From the NCBI GenBank assembly GCA_024636575.1, contig JAGXGU010000157.1:1-9872 (forward strand): 9,872 nucleotides of DNA, given 5' to 3'. A model generated the notes under the pieces. The model did not search any database and was not told where the DNA came from. It saw only the letters and a list, made by a program, of their open reading frames with translations. This document shows, in pieces, positions 6,930-9,872 of this stretch (positions within the stretch are counted from its first letter, which is position 1; each line of letters starts with the position of its first letter). The stretch comes from Altererythrobacter sp. GTDB lineage: Bacteria > Pseudomonadota > Alphaproteobacteria > Sphingomonadales > Sphingomonadaceae. A program made the position numbers and the translations under genes.

Positions 6930-7241
6930 CTACAAATGATTGGCGAGCGAATTGCGGAACATGGCAATCGCCGTTTCATCGCGGCGGTAGAATGTCCATT
7001 GCTTGATCCGTTTGGGCACGATCAATCCTGCATCGACCAGCACGCTCAGGTGCCGGGCCGTAGTTGGCTGAGCCAGACCGAGCTTTTCCTCGATCCGAGC
7101 GGCGCACACCCCGTCTTCCACCAGATCACCATCAATCTGCGGTGCAAAATGCTGGCGGGGATCCTTCAGCCAATCGAGGATTTGCAGCCGATGGCTGCTC
7201 GCGATTGCCTTTGACTGCCGCTGGAAAACCGGGTCGGTCAT
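6930..7241 (-). CDS. ArsR-family (winged helix-turn-helix) transcriptional regulator
   Basis: This encodes a 103-residue DNA-binding repressor-type protein. The ArsR fold is visible: an N-terminal helix with SSHRLQILDWLKD (15-27), then CAARIEEKLGLAQPTTARHL (46-65) forming the helix-turn-helix with recognition helix about 58-71, then a beta wing LIVPKRIKQWTFYRRD (73-88). Only one cysteine (Cys46) is present, at the place where metal-sensing ArsR proteins carry the CxC of ELCVCDL, so the classical metal site is absent. The regulator probably senses something else or acts constitutively. The start is the ATG at 7241 with a modest GGAT (7247-7250, reverse strand) 5 nt upstream. It is divergent from the PhzF-family gene across 71 bp containing dyad symmetry, so I infer that it controls PhzF and itself. 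The S9 peptidase lies 97 bp downstream and might be in the same transcript. Confidence 0.88.
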   Translation of the reverse strand: MTDPVFQRQSKAIASSHRLQILDWLKDPRQHFAPQIDGDLVEDGVCAARIEEKLGLAQPTTARHLSVLVDAGLIVPKRIKQWTFYRRDETAIAMFRNSLANHL

Positions 7242-7243
7242 CG

Positions 7244-7281
7244 AATATCCATATATTGCAATATCGCATTGTTACGATATT
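7244..7281. promoter_or_regulatory. Candidate ArsR-type operator: three AATATC half-sites every 16 bp
   Basis: AATATC occurs at 7244-7249 and 7260-7265, and its inverse GATATT at 7276-7281, with exactly 16 bp from start to start. The second and third form an inverted repeat AATATCG-N8-CGATATT (7260-7281). A perfect 12-bp palindrome ATATTGCAATAT lies at 7253-7264. The region is strikingly AT-rich in a GC-rich context and sits between the start codons of the regulator and the PhzF gene. ArsR proteins bind such AT-rich dyads as dimers. Assignment to this regulator is inference from position. Confidence 0.5.
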
Positions 7282-7283
7282 AC
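7256..7283 (+). promoter_or_regulatory. Possible promoter of the PhzF-family gene
   Basis: TTGCAA (7256-7261, 4/6 match to a -35 box) and TATTAC (7278-7283, 4/6 match to a -10 box) are separated by 16 bp. The second and third AATATC half-sites overlap both boxes, which would suit repression by occlusion. The match is modest. Confidence 0.35.
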
Positions 7284-7299
7284 TGAATCCGAATCAAGC

Positions 7300-7304
7300 A
7301 GGAG
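7300..7304 (+). promoter_or_regulatory. Ribosome binding site of the PhzF-family gene
   Basis: AGGAG lies 8 nt before the ATG at 7313. It sets the start, although the frame is open back to 7064 through the regulator's antisense strand. Confidence 0.7.
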
Positions 7305-7312
7305 TCCTGATC

Positions 7313-8164
7313 ATGACGGCCAGAAGCCGCGCCTTTGCCCAAGTAGATGTTTTCACCAGCGTAGCCTTGAAGGGCAATCCAGTTGCGGTGGTTCTTGATG
7401 CCGCCGGACTGGATGATCAGACCATGCAGGCCTTCGCCGCGTGGACAAATCTGTCGGAAACAACATTCGTCCTTCCGGTGACCGAGCCCGGTGCAGATTA
7501 TCGGGTGCGGATATTCACCCCCAAGGATGAACTTCCCTTCGCCGGGCATCCAACAATCGGCACAGCGCATGCGGTACTGAACGCCGGCATCGCCCAGGCC
7601 GAAGGGACGCGGTTGGTGCAGCAATGCGCGGCAGGGTTGGTGGAGTTGGATATCGGTGCGGACACCCTGTCCTTCCGGCTACCGCGCTATCAGCTGAGCG
7701 AAGCTTCCGATCCGGCAGAGGCAATTGCATGGATTGGTGAAGGCGTTTCGGTGAAAGCGCCTGCATGGGCGGTCGATGTTGGCCCGATCTGGCTCATTGC
7801 GGAATTGACAGAGATTTCCGATCTCGAGACGCTGGAGCCCGATTTGGCTCGGCTGACCGCTTATTACGAACCGCAGGGCCTGGCTGGCGCAACACTGTTT
7901 GCCACCGATGCGGCCGGGCGGGTTGTTGTCCGCAGCTTTGCCCCGGTCGCCGGTATCGCCGAAGATCCCGTTTGCGGCAGCGGGAACGCGGCGGTTGCGG
8001 CATATCGCATGATGGCCGGGCAAATCGGTTCGGGTGACAGTTATGTTGCCAGTCAGGGCAGGCAGGTCGGCCGCGATGGCAGGATCAGCGTGCGGATCGA
8101 TGGGGCAGATATCCATGTCGGCGGTAGCGCAGTCACCTGTATCGAGGGGTTTGTGACTATTTGA
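7313..8164 (+). CDS. PhzF family isomerase/epimerase-like protein
   Basis: This encodes a 283-residue cytoplasmic protein of the PhzF/diaminopimelate-epimerase fold (two similar alpha/beta halves, active site between them). Family landmarks are all here: FAQVDVFTSVALKGNPVAVV (8-27), Glu49 in NLSETTFV as the likely catalytic acid/base of PhzF, FAGHPTIG (76-83), and EDPVCGSGN (217-225) with Asp218. In true PhzF the enzyme isomerises 2,3-dihydro-3-hydroxyanthranilate in phenazine synthesis. No other phz genes are visible, and most bacterial homologues have unknown substrates, so a phenazine role should not be assumed. The length is normal (about 260-300). The neighbouring divergent ArsR regulator suggests inducible expression. 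The gene ends just before a strong hairpin terminator shared with the atp operon. Confidence 0.9.
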   Translation: MTARSRAFAQVDVFTSVALKGNPVAVVLDAAGLDDQTMQAFAAWTNLSETTFVLPVTEPGADYRVRIFTPKDELPFAGHPTIGTAHAVLNAGIAQAEGTRLVQQCAAGLVELDIGADTLSFRLPRYQLSEASDPAEAIAWIGEGVSVKAPAWAVDVGPIWLIAELTEISDLETLEPDLARLTAYYEPQGLAGATLFATDAAGRVVVRSFAPVAGIAEDPVCGSGNAAVAAYRMMAGQIGSGDSYVASQGRQVGRDGRISVRIDGADIHVGGSAVTCIEGFVTI

Positions 8165-8170
8165 CGCAAA

Positions 8171-8203
8171 CAGGAAGGGCGGCCCCTAAGGCCGCCCTTC
8201 TTG
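8171..8203. terminator. Strong bidirectional intrinsic terminator between phzF-like gene and atpC
   Basis: An 11-bp perfect stem (8174-8184 GAAGGGCGGCC with 8190-8200) closes a 5-nt loop CCTAA. Three more pairs (one G-T wobble) extend it to 8171 and 8203. On plus it is followed by TTGAATTTT for the PhzF gene; on minus by TTCCTGTTTG for the atp operon. It begins 6 bp after one stop codon and ends 23 bp before the other. Confidence 0.88.
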
Positions 8204-8226
8204 AATTTTCCGATGACGAAAGTGGC

Positions 8227-8487
8227 TTATTCCTCGTCCACATGCTCCGCCAGAACGGTCAGACCGCTGTCGCCAACTTCGGCAAAGCCGCCGCGCACTT
8301 CGATCAATTCGGGCGCGCCGCCTTCGGTCTTGTAGACCTGTACTGCGCCGTCACGGATGGTGGACATGAAGGGCGCATGGCCCTCCAGCACGCCGAATTC
8401 GCCTTCCGCACCGGGGACGACCACCATGTGGACTTCCTCTGAACGGACCAGCTTGGCCGGGGTGACGAGTTCGAAGTGTAGGGGCAT
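8227..8487 (-). CDS. atpC: F1F0 ATP synthase subunit epsilon, short form without C-terminal helical domain
   Basis: The epsilon subunit belongs to the central rotor stalk of F1, on the cytoplasmic face of the inner membrane, coupling gamma rotation to the c-ring. The 86 residues cover the beta-sandwich domain: MPLHFELVTPAKLVRSEEV (1-19), VVVPGAEGEFGVLEGHAPF (22-40), RDGAVQVYKTEGG, and IEVRGGFAEVGDSGLTVLAEH near the end. It stops at VDEE, where the two-helix C-terminal domain would begin; E. coli epsilon has about 138 residues. The stop is an ordinary TAA, and I see no continuation of the helical domain in any frame before the terminator, so it looks like a natural short form as known in several alphaproteobacteria, not a frameshift. 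The start ATG at 8487 has GAGG (8496-8499, reverse strand) 8 nt upstream. It is the last gene of the atp operon, 51 bp after atpD. Confidence 0.95.
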   Translation of the reverse strand: MPLHFELVTPAKLVRSEEVHMVVVPGAEGEFGVLEGHAPFMSTIRDGAVQVYKTEGGAPELIEVRGGFAEVGDSGLTVLAEHVDEE

Positions 8488-8495
8488 TGTTCTTT

Positions 8496-8499
8496 CCTC
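8496..8499 (-). promoter_or_regulatory. Ribosome binding site of atpC
   Basis: Reverse-strand GAGG, within TGAGGA, is 8 nt before the atpC ATG. It lies 4 nt downstream (in mRNA sense) of the intercistronic hairpin, so the hairpin could influence access to it. Confidence 0.6.
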
Positions 8500-8503
8500 A
8501 ATT

Positions 8504-8527
8504 CCCCCTCCTCTGAAGAGGAAGGGG
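8504..8527 (-). repeat. Stem-loop between atpD and atpC
   Basis: Arms 8504-8513 and 8518-8527 pair at 9 of 10 positions (one C/A mismatch at 8508/8523) around a 4-nt loop. In mRNA sense it starts 11 nt after the atpD stop and ends just before the atpC Shine-Dalgarno. There is no T-run after it, so it is not an obvious terminator. A role in mRNA processing, differential stability or tuning of atpC translation is possible. It could also be a copy of a short dispersed palindromic repeat, which I cannot test here. Confidence 0.55.
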
Positions 8528-8538
8528 CTAGATCAGCT

Positions 8539-9872
8539 TCAAGCTTCCTCGGCCATTTTCTTGGCCTTGGCGACCGCTTCGTCGATCCCGCCGACCATGT
8601 AGAAGGCTGCTTCGGGAAGGTGATCATATTCGCCTTCGACCACGGCCTTGAACGATGCCACGGTGTCTTCCAGCGCCACGAATTTGCCGGGGATGCTGGT
8701 GAAGACTTCGGCCACGTGGAACGGCTGCGACAGGAATTTCTGGATCTTGCGCGCGCGCTGGACAGTCAGCTTATCTTCTTCCGACAGCTCGTCCATGCCC
8801 AGAATGGCGATGATGTCCTGCAGGCTCTTGTATTTTTGCAGCGTTTCCTGAACGCGGCGAGCCGTCTGGTAATGTTCTTCACCCACAACGCGCGGTTCGA
8901 GCACGCGGCTGGTGGAATCGAGCGGGTCAACCGCAGGATAGATGCCCAATTCGGAAATCGCCCGGTTCAGCGTGGTCGTGGCGTCCAAGTGGGCGAAAGA
9001 TGCGGCTGGCGCAGGGTCGGTAAGGTCATCTGCGGGAACGTAGATGGCCTGAACGGAGGTGATCGACCCCTTGTTGGTGGAGGTGATGCGTTCCTGAAGG
9101 TTGCCCATGTCGGTGGACAGCGTCGGCTGATAGCCCACTGCCGAAGGAATACGGCCCAGCAGTGCGGACACTTCGGAACCTGCCTGGGTGAAGCGGAAGA
9201 TGTTATCGACGAAGAACAACACGTCCTGGCCTTCTTCATCGCGGAAATATTCCGCCATGGTCAGGCCCGACAGGGCAACGCGGGCACGTGCGCCCGGCGG
9301 TTCGTTCATCTGGCCGAACACCAGCGCCACCTTGGAACCTTCGGAGGTTGCATTACCGTCCGCATCCTTGGCGATAACGCCGGCGTCGAGGAATTCGTGA
9401 TAGAGATCGTTACCTTCGCGGGTACGTTCACCCACACCGGCGAACACGGACACGCCCCCGTGACCCTTGGCGATGTTGTTGATCAGTTCCTGAATCAGAA
9501 CCGTCTTGCCCACGCCGGCACCGCCGAACAGACCGATCTTGCCGCCCTTTGCGTAAGGAGCGAGAAGGTCGATAACCTTGATGCCGGTGACGAGGATGGC
9601 ACTTTCGGTCGACTGGTCGACGAACAGCGGTGCCTCGGCGTGGATCGGGTTGCGCTTGTCAGCGCCGACCGGGCCGCGCTCATCAATCGGCTCGCCAATC
9701 ACATTCATGATGCGGCCGAGTGTCTTGGGGCCTACGGGCACGGAAATCTGCGCGCCGGTGCTGGTTACGCTCTGGCCGCGGGTCAGACCTTCGGTGGCGT
9801 CCATTGCGATACAGCGGACGGTGTTTTCACCGAGATGCTGGGCGACTTCGAGCACCAGCCGGTTGCCGTTAT
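8539..9872 (-). CDS. atpD: F1F0 ATP synthase subunit beta (N-terminus cut by window edge)
   Basis: This is the catalytic beta subunit of F1, where ADP and phosphate become ATP. About 443 residues are visible. The frame stays open to the right edge (NGNRLVLEVAQHLGENTVR...), so the first 40-50 residues and the start lie outside; the GTG at 9855 is internal, not a start. Seen: P-loop GGAGVGKT at 9502-9525, GVGERTREGNDLYHEF with the catalytic Glu, Walker B LFFVDNIFRF, the run GSEVSALLGRIPSAVGYQPTL, and near the C-terminus the DELSEED motif (in MDELSEEDKLTVQRARKIQ), the lever touched by gamma. The protein ends AKKMAEEA. Upstream genes atpH, atpA and atpG are expected beyond the edge in the usual order. 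It is followed by atpC after 51 bp. Confidence 0.98.
   Translation of the reverse strand, partial: NGNRLVLEVAQHLGENTVRCIAMDATEGLTRGQSVTSTGAQISVPVGPKTLGRIMNVIGEPIDERGPVGADKRNPIHAEAPLFVDQSTESAILVTGIKVIDLLAPYAKGGKIGLFGGAGVGKTVLIQELINNIAKGHGGVSVFAGVGERTREGNDLYHEFLDAGVIAKDADGNATSEGSKVALVFGQMNEPPGARARVALSGLTMAEYFRDEEGQDVLFFVDNIFRFTQAGSEVSALLGRIPSAVGYQPTLSTDMGNLQERITSTNKGSITSVQAIYVPADDLTDPAPAASFAHLDATTTLNRAISELGIYPAVDPLDSTSRVLEPRVVGEEHYQTARRVQETLQKYKSLQDIIAILGMDELSEEDKLTVQRARKIQKFLSQPFHVAEVFTSIPGKFVALEDTVASFKAVVEGEYDHLPEAAFYMVGGIDEAVAKAKKMAEEA

Noticed and set aside
6930..7241. Arsenic or metal resistance operon
   Set aside because: The regulator has the ArsR fold but a single cysteine, and no arsenate reductase, ArsB or metal pump is nearby.
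7313..8164. Phenazine biosynthesis cluster
   Set aside because: Only a PhzF-family protein is present; no other phz genes flank it, and the family is widespread outside phenazine producers.
9495..9698. Short minus-strand frame within atpD
   Set aside because: It is an alternative frame over the P-loop region of atpD and has no independent start signal.

Overview
The window looks like ordinary chromosomal DNA from an alphaproteobacterium, most likely a sphingomonad of the Erythrobacter/Altererythrobacter type. I infer this from the moderately high GC content (about 60 % by eye), an OprP/OprO-type porin with a coiled-coil N-terminus, a secreted S9 peptidase, and an ATP synthase epsilon subunit of only 86 residues. 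No search was run, so the taxonomy is inference.

Layout, left to right: (1) an SDR oxidoreductase of the MFE-2 (3R)-hydroxyacyl-CoA dehydrogenase type, minus strand, with its C-terminus cut by the left edge; (2) a 214-bp divergent gap, then a plus-strand outer-membrane porin; (3) a minus-strand HAD phosphatase of the phosphoglycolate phosphatase (Gph) type, meeting the porin tail to tail with only 7 bp between; (4) a 77-bp divergent gap, then glmU on plus; (5) a 123-bp convergent gap with hairpins, then a minus-strand secreted prolyl oligopeptidase-family enzyme; (6) a minus-strand ArsR-type repressor upstream of that peptidase; (7) a 71-bp divergent promoter region with AATATC half-sites spaced 16 bp apart, then a plus-strand PhzF-family gene; (8) a strong, probably bidirectional terminator; (9) the end of the F1 ATP synthase operon on minus, atpD (N-terminus cut by the right edge) followed by atpC, with a stem-loop between them.

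The genes are mostly independent housekeeping or envelope functions: UDP-GlcNAc synthesis for the cell wall (GlmU), phosphoglycolate salvage (Gph-like), energy (AtpD/AtpC), nutrient uptake (porin), peptide degradation in the periplasm (S9 peptidase) and acyl-CoA or related ketone/alcohol chemistry (SDR). The only local regulatory unit I can argue for is the ArsR/PhzF divergent pair. There are no RNA genes, insertion sequences, CRISPR arrays or phage-like genes, and no gap without a gene exceeds 300 bp. I did not find a clearly novel multi-gene system. The best leads are the ArsR/PhzF operator region, the epsilon subunit without a C-terminal domain, and a few structured intergenic elements.
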